The notes under the pieces: model-generated
The model's database searches: none
What the model was told of the DNA's origin: nothing
What the model saw: only the letters and a program-made list of their open reading frames with translations
Program-made: the position numbers and the translations under genes
NCBI GenBank assembly: GCA_028554755.1
Contig: JAPTOF010000001.1
Location: 31,216,501 to 31,280,500 of the forward strand
Length of the DNA: 64,000 nucleotides
Source of the DNA: Cordia subcordata
Lineage: Eukaryota > Streptophyta > Magnoliopsida > Boraginales > Cordiaceae
Direction: 5' to 3'
Shown: piece by piece, positions 47,815 through 58,795 of the stretch
Numbering within the stretch: position 1 is the first letter of the stretch
Layout: every line of letters starts with the position of its first letter

Positions 47815-48951
47815 ATGCCGAGATTGACGGAAGATTTGATAGTCGAAATCCTAGTGAAGTTGCCTGTAAAGTCGTTGTTGCGTTTCAGATGCGTCTGTAA
47901 AGCTTGGTTGGACTTATTCAGGAGTCCTTGTTTCATCTCCAGGCATCTTGAACATCACTCCACCAAAGATAATGGCTGCAGCATCATCATAGCCATCCGC
48001 GGCCACCAAGATGATGATGATGATGATCAGACTTCAATACTATCTCTCCATTCTTCCCTTGAATCGTTGATCAACAACGCTGTCTCACCAAATCTGCTAA
48101 CACCTCATCAGTTGGAAAACTTCTCCATCAAATACTTCTGGCCTTGTAATGGCTTGGTTTGTCTCTCAGATGGCACAAGATTTGTCTTATGTAACCCGGC
48201 AATGAGAGAATTCAGATCCCTTCCGCCTCCCCCGTTCCCGGGCCCGGGCCCGGAGGGGAGGCGTTCTCGTACGGAGACCACTGGATTTGGCTTCGACTTG
48301 GTATCAAAAGATTACAAGGTCGTTACAATTGTCCGCTTGTATTTAAGCTATGCATTCGGTTATGTGCATAAAGTTACAATTTACAATCTGATGGCTAATT
48401 CTTGGAGAGAAATCAACCACAACATCCCAAAAGCCTCTCACTTCTCTGGTGACGGAACGTTACTTAACGGAGTATTCCATTGGATTGTATGGAGCAAAGG
48501 CGAAAGCAAAAGCGAACACTTTCAACTTATCCTTTGTTTCAATATGAGCAGCGAGGTGTTTCAAAGCATGGAGCTTCCAGGCCACGATGATCCCCCGGCA
48601 AAATTCAGAAGGGGTCTTCATCTTACGGTCTTAAATGAATCTCTTGCCTTTCTTGGATGCACGGGGTACACATACCCTTGCATTCCAGAAGACTTTTTCG
48701 ATGTGTGGGTAATGCACGATTACGGTGTTGCACAGTCTTGGACGAAACAATACGTAATTGGGCCCGTCACGGGAATTCACCATCCTCTTTTATTATGGAA
48801 GAACGAAGTCATCCTTATTGAAAGCAGTGAAGGGCGTCGACTGGTCTCTTGTGAACTTAACACTCGTGAAAGGAATTATTTCGAAATACACGGGGATTTG
48901 AGGGTATGGGGACTCATTATTTGCAAAGAAAGTTTGATTGCTATCAAATGA
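47815..48951 (+). CDS. F-box protein with F-box-associated (FBA) domain
   Basis: An intact, intronless frame of 378 codons. The first in-frame ATG is at 47815 (GCGATGCCG, G at -3); the frame is open further upstream but has no ATG. Residues 1-44 are an F-box (LTEDLIVEILVKLPVKSLLR, then FRCVCKAWLDLF), which binds SKP1 in SCF ubiquitin ligases. An acidic DDDDDD run is at residues 66-71. From residue 109 the FBA-type domain follows: WPCNGLVCL, NPAMREFRSLPPPPFPGPG, GFGFDLVSKDYKVVTIVRLY, NLMANSWREI, LLNGVFHWI and the end VWGLIICKESLIAIK. This domain recruits substrates in plant F-box proteins of the CPR1, S-locus F-box and At3g06240 type; which of these is closest cannot be told from sequence reading. 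The length fits the family (350-420). No frameshift is seen, so it is probably active. Confidence 0.93.
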   Translation: MPRLTEDLIVEILVKLPVKSLLRFRCVCKAWLDLFRSPCFISRHLEHHSTKDNGCSIIIAIRGHQDDDDDDQTSILSLHSSLESLINNAVSPNLLTPHQLENFSIKYFWPCNGLVCLSDGTRFVLCNPAMREFRSLPPPPFPGPGPEGRRSRTETTGFGFDLVSKDYKVVTIVRLYLSYAFGYVHKVTIYNLMANSWREINHNIPKASHFSGDGTLLNGVFHWIVWSKGESKSEHFQLILCFNMSSEVFQSMELPGHDDPPAKFRRGLHLTVLNESLAFLGCTGYTYPCIPEDFFDVWVMHDYGVAQSWTKQYVIGPVTGIHHPLLLWKNEVILIESSEGRRLVSCELNTRERNYFEIHGDLRVWGLIICKESLIAIK

Positions 48952-50260
48952 GAGATGATCATATCGTTGAAGGTCATGAAGCCAAAGCTTATGAATGTAT
49001 GGACAAATTAACTTACTTTTGTGCTTCTGTCATTTATGTTAGTTTTAAATTGGGTTAAGATTCCCATGATGTCAAATAACAATCATTAGATGATCTAAGT
49101 TTTGAAGTTGTCTTTTTTTTTTAAATGTATATTTGCTATTTTTAATAAATATGCCAAATGTGCGTAGATGATATAATAGATTGGGGTTAGAAGCACTTTG
49201 TTTGTCAAATATTAAAGTAAAGTGTAATGATTTAAGCACTCTCAAAATATTTTATTGATTGTAGGTCAACATGTATACATCTCGTATGGTTACAACAATG
49301 AGAACGATATACACAAAGCTACCAAGAAGTCTATCCTATGTACTATTGGAATTATTAGTACCAAAATTTGTAAAATTTGTACTTGAAAACACAGAGAACA
49401 AACAAGCAAATTAACTATAAAAGTATAAACTTACACAACTTAGTGAAATTGAAATGAAAATGCAAAATGCAAACTGAGGCTTGAATAGGGATTCAGTGTC
49501 TTTAAGACTTATTCGTCCTGTACATGTGCTAACAATAATGGCAAAGTAGTCTCCCAGGATCTGTGATAGAGCCAAAAAATATTTTTACTAGTGTTAATAT
49601 AAAAATAAGTTTCAAGTTAATTCTTGGGTTGTTGAGGTTTAAATCAAGAGAGAGGTCTAAAAGGACCATGTGATACGTGATGGAATTCACACATTCGACA
49701 CTCATAAAATACCTAGTAAATTAACATTCAATTTTTTATTCATGCTATAAAAATAAAAGCAAAATAAGTAACAAAAATTGATGTCTAATTTGTTTGGCTT
49801 CATCAATATCATTTTCTTTGTTCGTTTGGAAAAAATTAACAAAAATCATAGTTAAAATATCCAAAAATTAGCAAAAAAGTTGTATATCATAACAAGATTT
49901 TACTTATTATTCATGCAACAAAAGATAAGCTTAGGGACCTTCAAAACTGATCTCTCTTGTTGAAAATGAAGAAGAAGGAGTCATGAGTTTGCTCACAAAA
50001 GATCAACTTAATTGGAGAAGAAATCATTAGTTGGTCGCTTGATTAATGAAAATATAAATTTTCTCCCTCTTCTCTTTTCTCTATACTTTTTCTCTTAATT
50101 TTTCTGTTTGACTTTACAATTTTGTCTTTTTTTTGGTTTAAGTCACATGTTACCTAAGTAAAAAAAAAAAAAAGGTCAAATGTGAGTTATGGGGTCATGG
50201 GAGTACTTTCGTGTGGTCTAACCTCTTTTTTTTTTTTTAAAAGAAATCCAATGGAGTCAA
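48952..50260. other. Downstream region of the F-box gene, no gene seen
   Basis: AT-rich DNA. A polyadenylation-type AATAAA is at 49144-49149. Poly-A and poly-T runs lie at 50160-50173 and 50227-50239. No coding frame. Confidence 0.55.
49144..49149 (+). terminator. Possible polyadenylation signal of the F-box gene
   Basis: AATAAA about 190 bp after the stop codon, within a T-rich stretch. Plant polyadenylation signals are loose, so this is only a candidate. Confidence 0.35.
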
Positions 50261-51217
50261 GTGACATTATTGTCTATAAGGTAGAGCAGTTCCTGCCCAG
50301 GGTTCAATAGTTTCGTCTCATCATAGGAGCACTCTCAATTCTGTGAACCAAAATAATGCTGGACTTTTTCTTTTGCAAGCCTAAGACTAGAATGTATTAG
50401 AGAATTTTTGCAAAGTGAATGCATTGAATGTTGAATGTGATGAATGCTCTAAATTCTCAGCCTTGAGTACATATTCATAAATGTAGGATGCATGTTTAGA
50501 GCAATTGATCTGAGTAACCACGTTTGGAAATGTTCAGAACTGAGTAGACATGACTATTGCATCAAGTAGATATGATTGTTCATCCAAACAATCACATTCT
50601 AAGGTAATCGGTCAAGGCAGTAACTATTACTGGTCTTGCTCAATGGACAACCGGTCAAGGCAATGTTTCAACCACACTAATTGGATCAACCAGTCTCATA
50701 TCTTTGTAACTGGTTGATCGAATATATGACCAGTAAAACAAAATAGAGAATAAGAATTTTAAACAACTTTGTATAAAATAGTAAAGCCATCTAGGCCAAG
50801 GCCTAAGCCAAGCCCAGTTTTAGCCCATGCCCCGTGCCCGGACGGGCGAGCAGCGCATGTGTGGTAATTAATTTGAACCTACGATTGTGTAGATTCTCTT
50901 CTTTTTTCACACATATGAGTGCCCCTTGGGTCCCAAACTCAGATCCCATAAATTGGATATATAAGTAGCATAAAATGGCTTTATTTTTCCAATATAGTAA
51001 ACTTTAACTTCTTCAAGTTGAAGTACCACGTAATCCTCCAACTTTAAACTCAATATTTTCATTAATCTCTTAGTTGTTTTAAACAAGTGAATATACCATG
51101 ATCATCTATGTGGAAAGATGAGTTCGAATATGCATTGTCCTTCTCATTTCGAGATGTAAGACCCACTTCAAAATTGGCTTAAAGTTTGATACTCACTTAT
51201 TATACCAAATGACAACA
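50260..51217 (-). repeat. Probable 3' LTR of a minus-strand copia fragment
   Basis: On the minus strand it starts TGTTGTCATTTGGTATAATA at 51217, right after CATTCATGTAAGGAA, which matches the polypurine-tract region of copia A and B. The far end is not defined by a second copy, so 50260 is a rough limit. Confidence 0.5.
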
Positions 51218-51910
51218 ATTCCTTACATGAATGGAGAATTGGCTCGCTTCAAAACTAGGCTATCAGAAATGAATATGTATATGGACATATAGTAGAGTCG
51301 AAATAGAATGACATTGCATCAAGATTGATAGCTAATGGCCTTGAACCTTTCTTAATCAACACTATCCAATTTATTCGCTAACCAATGAACACGATGTTTA
51401 AAACTGTTCAGCTTTTGTGTAAACTAAGATAATAATACTACACATAATACCACTCAAACATTATTTTAAGGTTCTTAGTGTTGTGTTCATTTTGGCCCTA
51501 AACAACACCTGGTTTTCATGAGCACTCTCTAAGAATTTAGCCCTACGATTCTCATGGAACTCGCCCAATCCTTACTCATATAGGTGACTTCTTATTAAAA
51601 GACTCATGTTGTAACCCCACTTGGTATTTTCAAAATATAAGAGTCATTAAAAGTCATTGCTTAACCTAGACTTTTACAAGTAGCATTTTCTGCACATCAT
51701 AAGAATAAGTAAGAGGCGAAACCTCTACAATGCTTTTACTAGAGTCTTTGTTACATAATTCGAATTTTACTTTGAACCTAGATCTTGGGATCTCCAATCA
51801 ACTAGGTAAGGTGTCCATTATGGCAACTCTTAATTCATAGACTTGAGACCCATTCCTCTCGATATTATATATAGTCTCTCTTTTGATAAGGCTTTTTTAA
51901 CAGATACACA
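51218..51910 (-). pseudogene. Copia 3' fragment (end of pol to polypurine tract), minus strand
   Basis: Read on the minus strand, this matches the stretch of copia B from the end of pol (GAATGGGTCTCAAG near 51850) through the 3' untranslated region: GTTGTTTAGGGCCAAAATGA near 51490, TTAGTTTACAC near 51415, and CATTCATGTAAGGAA before the LTR. Upstream pol is missing. It is cut off at about 51910, next to a plus-strand RT fragment of another element. Confidence 0.7.
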
Positions 51911-51934
51911 ATATTATTTTTTGACTTGACATAA

Positions 51935-52167
51935 TCAATAGATATAATTCCACTAGAGAGTGTGAAGAAGGTTGCATATGTTTCAGCTGTGGGAAGCCTT
52001 ATGTATGCCATGTTATGTACTAGACTAGATATTTGTTATGTTGTTGGAATGGTCAGCAAATATCACTCAAATCTTGGACTGGATCACTGGAACATGGTCA
52101 AGCATATATTCAAGTATTTTTAAAGAATGAAAGATTGTTTGTTGAAATACCGTGTTAATGATCTGAT
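51935..52167 (+). pseudogene. RT end of copia D (interrupted)
   Basis: VSAVGSLMYAMLCTRLDICY near 51985 and GLDHWNMVKHIFKYF near 52080 match the end of copia RT. The reading ends KYRVNDLI at the left CTGAT duplication of a solo LTR and resumes after 55339. The start at 51935 is where recognisable RT begins. Confidence 0.8.
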
Positions 52168-53335
52168 TGGTAGGATTTTATGCCCTAAAGAACACTTGTA
52201 CAAGGATATCAAACTAGACATTTGATCATTATTTATGATTATGAGCACTTCTTACATATATTATCTCTAGTATATAAGTGTGATATATTATGTGAAGGTC
52301 CAATAATGTAATCCAATAACTTGGATGCACAGTGAGGCCAGACGTCTAGTAGGTCCAAGACTAGTTTTGGATATATTATAAAGATGTCCATGGCCGGATG
52401 GTAGTGTTAGGCGCTCTATCGGAATAAGGCTATAGTGAGCAATTCTCCTGATAGAGATGATCCACCTAGGTCATTGAAGGGTCTTTTCAGACTTCGTTCC
52501 TAGTGCATATTTCACGCATTGGACAGAACTACCTTGAGTATGTCCTCTATAATCGTGCCATCATTTATAGAAGATAAGATACTCACTACTTCTGAATAAT
52601 CGATGCTCTTAATCTTAAGCATATGTGGATGAACTGGTGAAGTTAGGGTGTAACACTTTAATTACCATGAGGAGAGGTATTAAGTGATTAGATTGTCTGT
52701 CTCGTACATTGGGGGATGTGTTCTAATCAATCAAAACATGCATGTGCAATAACAAAGTATATGTGGCCCCTTGGACTTGTCCTATTGGTCATCATAAATC
52801 TAGATCTAGTGGTATTACCATTTAAGGGTAGATCGGTCATTTGGCTTGTGGATCATTCCCTAGATCAAGAGATCCATGACCAAGTGGTGATCACTTCTTG
52901 GACTAGAGATTCCAAAGGTTCCATATGTTGTCTTCGAGATAATGGTACCTTTTGACAGCCTTAACTACAGATGTACATAGAGAGATATTTTAGTCATTTC
53001 ATTCGATTGGTCAAAGACAAAGGTTACTTCATGTAACAAGGTCCTACTTAGCCAGTAATTATTCTTGGAGTGCGGCTTTGGCCTTTTGGTGAATTAGACC
53101 AGAGTCAAAATGGCCATGACGTCACCAAAGTGGTGGCAAAGGCATTTTGGTCATTTTGGGACCAAGGGTAATTATGTCTTTTGGTTTCTTCACTAGCCAT
53201 TTCTCTATTGCATACATAATTGAGGAATTTAATATGTTAGTTGCTTAATGAAGATTAAGAAGAGATTTAATTATCCGGATGTTCCTGATATAACTCATAG
53301 ATATATTAATTAGATAAGCAGGGACCACATGGGAG

Positions 53336-54909
53336 ATGGTATGTGTCATGTGTGCGTGCTTGTATCTAGTTTTTGCATGCATATTTAACGGTGTTTAGAG
53401 TATAATTTAGTGCATTTAGAATAGAGTTTATGCATAATTGTTAATATTTGTACATAATGTATTTAGATGCATAAATATTATACTAAGTGCTATATTTTAT
53501 GTTTTAGGTAAGAATTGTAGTGATAATTGGAGCTTAGTTGATGATGCTTGGGATGTGGAGCAAAGTTTGGAGGTGTTTTGAAGATAAAAAAATAAAGAAG
53601 AGACACTCTGATGGCTCCCGGATAAAGCATGAAGGAAACGGAGAAGCCCAAGCGTAAAATAGTGAAGATTTAGGCCTAAAACAGAGAAGGTCAATCGACC
53701 TACCATGCGCAGGATAGGTCCCCCTGGCCTAATTAAAATGTCACCCATTTTGGCCAGTCAACCAATTGGTTCCCCGGCTATATTCGAAAAGCCCCTATTT
53801 AAGTGCACTTTTCTGCAAAATTAAGGGAGGAACTTCAATTTTTCTTCAAACCCATTTCACCCTAACGTTAGTCCCAGTCAATAAACACCTCTATACACCA
53901 TCTAAACACCATACCAACTAGGATTAAAGCATCTAATAAAGTTTTGAAGAATTTATACGGATTTGGAAGCAAAATTTAGGGGAGTTCTTCTTGTTCTTTT
54001 ACTATTTCTTGTAAATATGTTGCTAGATTAGGCTAGATTTTTGGGTGTTTGTTGTTGGATATTAGTTTAGGGCTATGAATAAAGAATTTGTGTATATCTT
54101 TAGCTCCTAAATAAATGTTCTTTACATTGATTAATAACATAAAGCAATATGTCTATGTGTTGATAATTGAGCATGTCTATGTGTTTGTTAAAATACTTAA
54201 GCGAAGTTACATGTGTTATTTCATGGTTAAATGCTATCGATAGTGGTGTCACCTTAGCCTTAATCCATGCTAACGCCATGAGCCCTATTTGCATCTACAT
54301 GTGTTGATTAATGTGCTTAATAAATGACTTGTGTAGTAGGAGTATACCTCTAATCTGAAACAATACTAAAAAGTATCCACTAACACTAATTAATGATCTA
54401 GGAGTCTAATCTCTAGCCCAAAACAATACTAATAGATTAGTCTCGAGTAGGATGTTAATCAACACCAAAGAGAACAATCAAGCCATAGATAGCCCGAACC
54501 ATTATCATAGCCTGAGTCTAGTTGCCACACAATTCCCCAAGATCCCCTTCCACCTTGTAGAGCTTTATTTCCTTAGCTTGGCACTTATAGGGCTCATTTG
54601 GATTGGCTTTTTTTAAAAGCACTTTTTTTAACAGCTTTTGAAAAATAGTTTTTTTTGAGAAATTGAAAATTCTGGCTTTTAAAAAAAGTTGCATTTGAGC
54701 TTTTTTCAAAGTTTTAGCTTTTTTAGAAGCCAAATCAAATAGTTATTGCAAATCTAATATAACTTTTTCAGGAAAAAAAGTGTTTTTTCCTAAAAAAAAA
54801 CAAAAGCCAATCCAAATAGGCCTATAGTTCTTCTATTAGCTTAGGTTTAGATTTACTTTTCATTTTGGAGCCCCCTTCAATCAAAAACACCAAAAATGCT
54901 ATAAATAGT
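53336..54909 (-). mobile_element. Unclassified dispersed repeat, copy 3 (reversed, diverged)
   Basis: Its left end ATGGTATGTGTCATGTGTGC is the reverse of the CACACATCAAC end of copies 1 and 2. Matching blocks run through GTTTTTGCATGCATATTTAA, TAGATTAGGCTAGATTTTTG (54003-54045) and the stretch near 54500-54560 that corresponds to 5640-5680 in copy 1. The TTTAAAGC motifs are replaced by diverged units. The far end cannot be aligned beyond about 54890. A 27-bp imperfect repeat flanks it (53309-53335 and 54910-54936). It carries a Tourist-like MITE. Confidence 0.7.
54590..54822. mobile_element. Tourist-like MITE, copy 3
   Basis: 233 bp starting GGGCTCATTTGGATTGGC and ending GCCAATCCAAATAGGCC. 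TATA flanks both sides (54586-54589 and 54823-54826), so the three-base duplication is ATA or TAT here instead of TAA. It is nested inside the unclassified repeat. Confidence 0.87.
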
Positions 54910-55339
54910 ATTAGATAAGCATGACCCATTTGGGAGCATTTATGATATTTTCTTTCTTGGTGTGTGTGCAATAATTTTCACTCACTAGCACTAAGAACAC
55001 ACGCTAGATTCATCTTACTTATTTTAGCCTTTGATTTACCTTGCCATTGCATAGCTAAATGTATCTTAGTTTTAGAAAAGGAATCGTATTGAAGAAAACC
55101 ACAAGGCAGTTTTTTCGTGAAAAACTTGAAGCAAAGAGGCCCCTAATTTTCGAATCATGCATCAAGGGTAACAATATCTTCACCTTTTCTAGTTTATCTT
55201 TATGTATTTTGCGTTGATTTCTATTTGTATAACATGTTATTATGTTATATTCCGCTACCATGTATAGATTATGGATTAAAATTTAATATCCGACACCTAA
55301 TCTTGAATATGGTAATGACATATTAGATCCAACACTGAT

Positions 55340-55837
55340 ACCATTGGCCTATATAGACTTGTAGTCAGACAGAAAATCCAAAAAATCTACTTTTGGTTTT
55401 GTTTTCACTCTATCGGGAGATATAGTTTTATAGAACAGTATGAAGCAGAAATGCATCACAAACTCAACCATGGAAGCAGAGTATGTAGCAGCATTTGAGA
55501 CTAAAAAAGAGGCAGTATGGTTGAAAAAGTTCCTTAGTAACTAGAGATTGTCCCAAATATACATGAGCCCATAGTTTTGTGATGTGATAATACTATTACT
55601 ATCTCAAAATGCAAAGAGCCCAAAAATCACAACAAGGGCAAGCACATTGAGAAAATCTACCACTTAATCTAAGAGTTTATCCAGAGAGGTAACATAATGA
55701 CAGAGAAGATTGCTTCAGTTAGGAACTTACCAAATCCATTCACTAAGACTCTTCCAGAGAGAAAGAGTGTTTGCCACCCATGTAGAATTTATGAGTGTTA
55801 GGTTCATAAAAAGTGATCTTTAGTGCAAGTGTAAATT
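55340..55837 (+). pseudogene. RNase H and end of pol of copia D
   Basis: Resumes the copia D reading after the solo LTR. Blocks include KSTFGFVFTLSGDIVL near 55390, MKQKCITNSTMEAEYVA near 55440 and KKEAVWLKKFL near 55510, all RNase H text. Stops and frameshifts follow. The 3' LTR starts right after. Confidence 0.82.
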
Positions 55838-56582
55838 TGTTGGGCTTGTAACCCCTAAATACACTTGTACATGGATATTGAATGAGGAGTTGATTATTGT
55901 ATATATATTTATGAGCAGGTCATCATACATTATATCTAGTGTAAACTAATGACATGGGTGCATAATGAGGCTGAAAGCACAGTGGCTCCAAGTCTAGCTT
56001 TGGATATATCATAAACGGGTCTATAGCTGAATGGTAGTGTTAGACATTTTACAGGGATAAGGCTATAGTAAGCGAATCTTCTTGATAGGGTGATCTATCT
56101 AGATCAATAAATGGTCTTTCTGAACTTTGCTCCTAGTACACGTGTCATGTATTATGCAAGACCATATGAGTTTGTCTTTTGGGAACCATATCATTACAAA
56201 TAGAAGATAATATATACTTAGAGCTTCTGAGTTACCAATGGTCTTAATCCTGAGCATGTGTCGATGAACTGATGAAGTTGTTTGATTTGCCATGGAAGAG
56301 ATCTTGATGTGAATAAGTCTTCTGCCCCTGTATATTAGGTGTTATATTTTGATTGGTTAGGACATACATATGTAAGAATAGAATCTACATCTCGTTTGGA
56401 TTTGTCCACTTCATCACCTAAATCTAGATTTAGTGATATTACCCTTTAGAGGTATATCGGTTATTTGGCATGTAGGTCACTCCCTATATCAAAAGATCTG
56501 TGACCAATGAATGATTATTCTTTTGGACCACATATTCCAAGGTTGAGATGTAGTCTTAGAGATAATGGTAGAAGTAAAAGAT
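55838..56582 (+). repeat. 3' LTR of copia D, truncated by copia E
   Basis: It starts TGTTGGGCTTGTAACCCC after the end of pol and runs in parallel with the other LTRs of this family (GATGAACTGATGAAGTT near 56265, ATATCGGTTATTTGGC near 56454). It is broken off at 56582, where the 5' LTR of copia E begins. The missing rest should lie beyond the right end of copia E, outside the window. Confidence 0.78.
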
Positions 56583-58777
56583 TGTTGGAATTGGTATGCC
56601 TTAAAGACCACTTGTACATTGTTTTTTGGATATTGTTATAATTATTTTAATAATGATATTTGAATTTCATTTTCATACATTGTCTCTAGTGTATGATTAT
56701 GTGGTGCACTAGTAAAGGCCCAATAACAGTAACTAAGGACTTGGGTGCGCAACGTGGCTGGACGCACAATAGGTCCAAGTCAAGACTCAGTAATGTCAAA
56801 AAAAAGCCTTTAACCATATGGTAGTGCTGGACAGTCTACCAAGATAAGGTTATAATGAGCAAGTCTCCTTGTAAGGGTAACCTACCTAGGTCATTAGAGG
56901 CTTTTCCAGACTTATCTCTCTAGTGTGTGCGTCACACATTAGATTGGACCACTGTGAGTTAATTTTCTCATAATTGTACTATCAAAATCAGAAAACACAA
57001 TAGTCACTACTACTAAGTGGCCAATGCTCTTAATCTTGAGGATATGTGGATAAACTGATAGAGTCAGGGTTCAGCACTTTAATCCACTATCAGTGAGACC
57101 TTGCTTGGCTAGGATTAACAACTCTGTGCGTTGGTTGTTGAGTTCTGGACAATTGGGACATGCATATGCAATAGTAGATCCTATGTGCCCCATTGGTCTT
57201 GTTCGTATGATCATCTAAATCTTGAGCTAGTGATATAACCCTTCATAGGTATATCGGTCATTTAACTTGTGGGTCACTCCCGAGATCAAGAGTAATATGG
57301 CTAGAAGATGATTAACATCTTGGACAAGTTATTCCAAGGTTTAGAGGTAGTTAAAGAGGTGATGGTACAGTCAAAGGACTGACCTTGACTACGGACGTAT
57401 ATAGAGGGGCTTTTTAGTCATTTTGCTTAGTAGGTCAAAGACAAAGGTCACTTGTTATTATGAAAAGCTTTTGGCATCCAGTAATTATCCTTGGAGTGCA
57501 ACTTTAGCCATGTGGTGAAATAGACTAAGGTCAAAATAGTCATTATGTCGCCTAAAGGGAGGCAAGTGCATTTTGGTCATTTTGGGAGCCAAGGGTAGTT
57601 ATGTCTTTTGGTCCCTCTGCTAGCCGGCTATTGTTTTAAGCATGAGAAGTTTTTTCTTGAATATTTCCTTATTGGTAAACTGCTAAATATGTGTTTTCAT
57701 AAAAGTTCTAATTGCATTAGGATTCTTGAAAATTGGAAATAAGATTTGTTCTTAACTCTTATTGGTCCAAGTTTTAATATAGATAATTAGAATGTGTCTT
57801 AATCTCTTTCCTAAAGGTTCTAGGTATATGAGATGTGACTTTTGAGTAAAGTTTCTAAATTAAGATGGAGTTGCTATATTTTTACAAGATAATTCAAATA
57901 TCTTGAATTCCAAGTTTTCTATATTGGAATATTCAATTTGTCAAGTCGTCTTGTAAGGAGACATTCAAATTTGGAAAGAAGAAAGAGATAGTGAGCCTCA
58001 CATATTCTAAAAGATCTGTTAGAATTTAAATTCTAAAAGATTAGGTCAAGAGTTGGTTTTAATTTGAAACTTTTATCACTTAAAGATCTTCTACTTGAAT
58101 TTAAACTCCTCAAGATAAAGTCCTAGTCTACCTAGGAGTTCTTGTGGGTCAACTAAGTTTGATAAAATATAGAAGTTTTTATACGTCAAAAAATATTGAA
58201 GATACGCACATTCTTAGTGAAGTTTAGAAAAGAAAGAATTATCTTATTCTCTTAATCGACCAAAAACAAAAATAGAATTTTACAATTCTAAAACCAATTC
58301 TTTCACCAAGAATTTGGTTCTTCCTTATTAATAACATCTCTTCGGTCATAGTAGGGAAGATCAAAAGCTTTTTGGGTCGTTCTTATAGAGGTTTTTGGAG
58401 AGAAAAACACAAGAGAACAGAAATTGCCTTTTCGCGTCACAGCCTGCGCAATCTTAGATCTTCACTCGATCGGGTGTCCATCACTTATCGGATCATTCTA
58501 AAATTTTAGCAAGACGTTCTACATTTCTAGGGTTTCAAATCCGATGGTTGGATTGTTGATCAGAGGTCTAGAAGGTAGTCCGATAATCAATAAAAAATTT
58601 TTGGTCGTTTTTCTACTCCAGGAGGTAAATTTGTTCTAACAATTTTACTTTGTGTTCTTGTTTATTCTATGTATGTGTGGTATTATTGTATGCAAGTATT
58701 CATTTTTCCACTGCACCTACTGTTAATAATTTAAAAATTGGCTTAGGGTTAGTCTTGATGCTCCATTAGATCATTTA
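56583..58777 (+). repeat. 5' LTR of copia E
   Basis: It starts TGTTGGAATTGGTATGCC and ends TTAGATCATTTA. It matches the solo LTR 25862-28041 from end to end with few length changes. The last base of the expected CA end is kept. Confidence 0.88.
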
Positions 58778-58778
58778 G

Positions 58779-58795
58779 TGGTATCAAAACAGGTC
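58779..58795 (+). promoter_or_regulatory. Primer-binding site of copia E
   Basis: TGGTATCAAAACAGGTC resembles TGGTATCAGAGC, the site complementary to the 3' end of initiator tRNA-Met used by most plant copia elements; two bases differ. It lies one base after the LTR end, as expected. Confidence 0.8.

Larger units (their letters stand above)
52168..55334 (+). mobile_element. Solo LTR inserted in copia D pol, itself interrupted
   Basis: CTGAT stands on both sides (52163-52167 and 55335-55339), and the copia D reading continues across. It starts TGGTAGGATTTTATGCCCTA and ends TTAGATCCAACA. It is related to the LTRs at 25862 and 56583 (shared blocks near 52620-53200, for example GGTAATTATGTCTTTTGGT), but it is a distinct, more diverged member. 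No pol or gag lies inside. Of the 3167 bp, 1574 bp are a later insertion (53336-54909). Confidence 0.82.
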
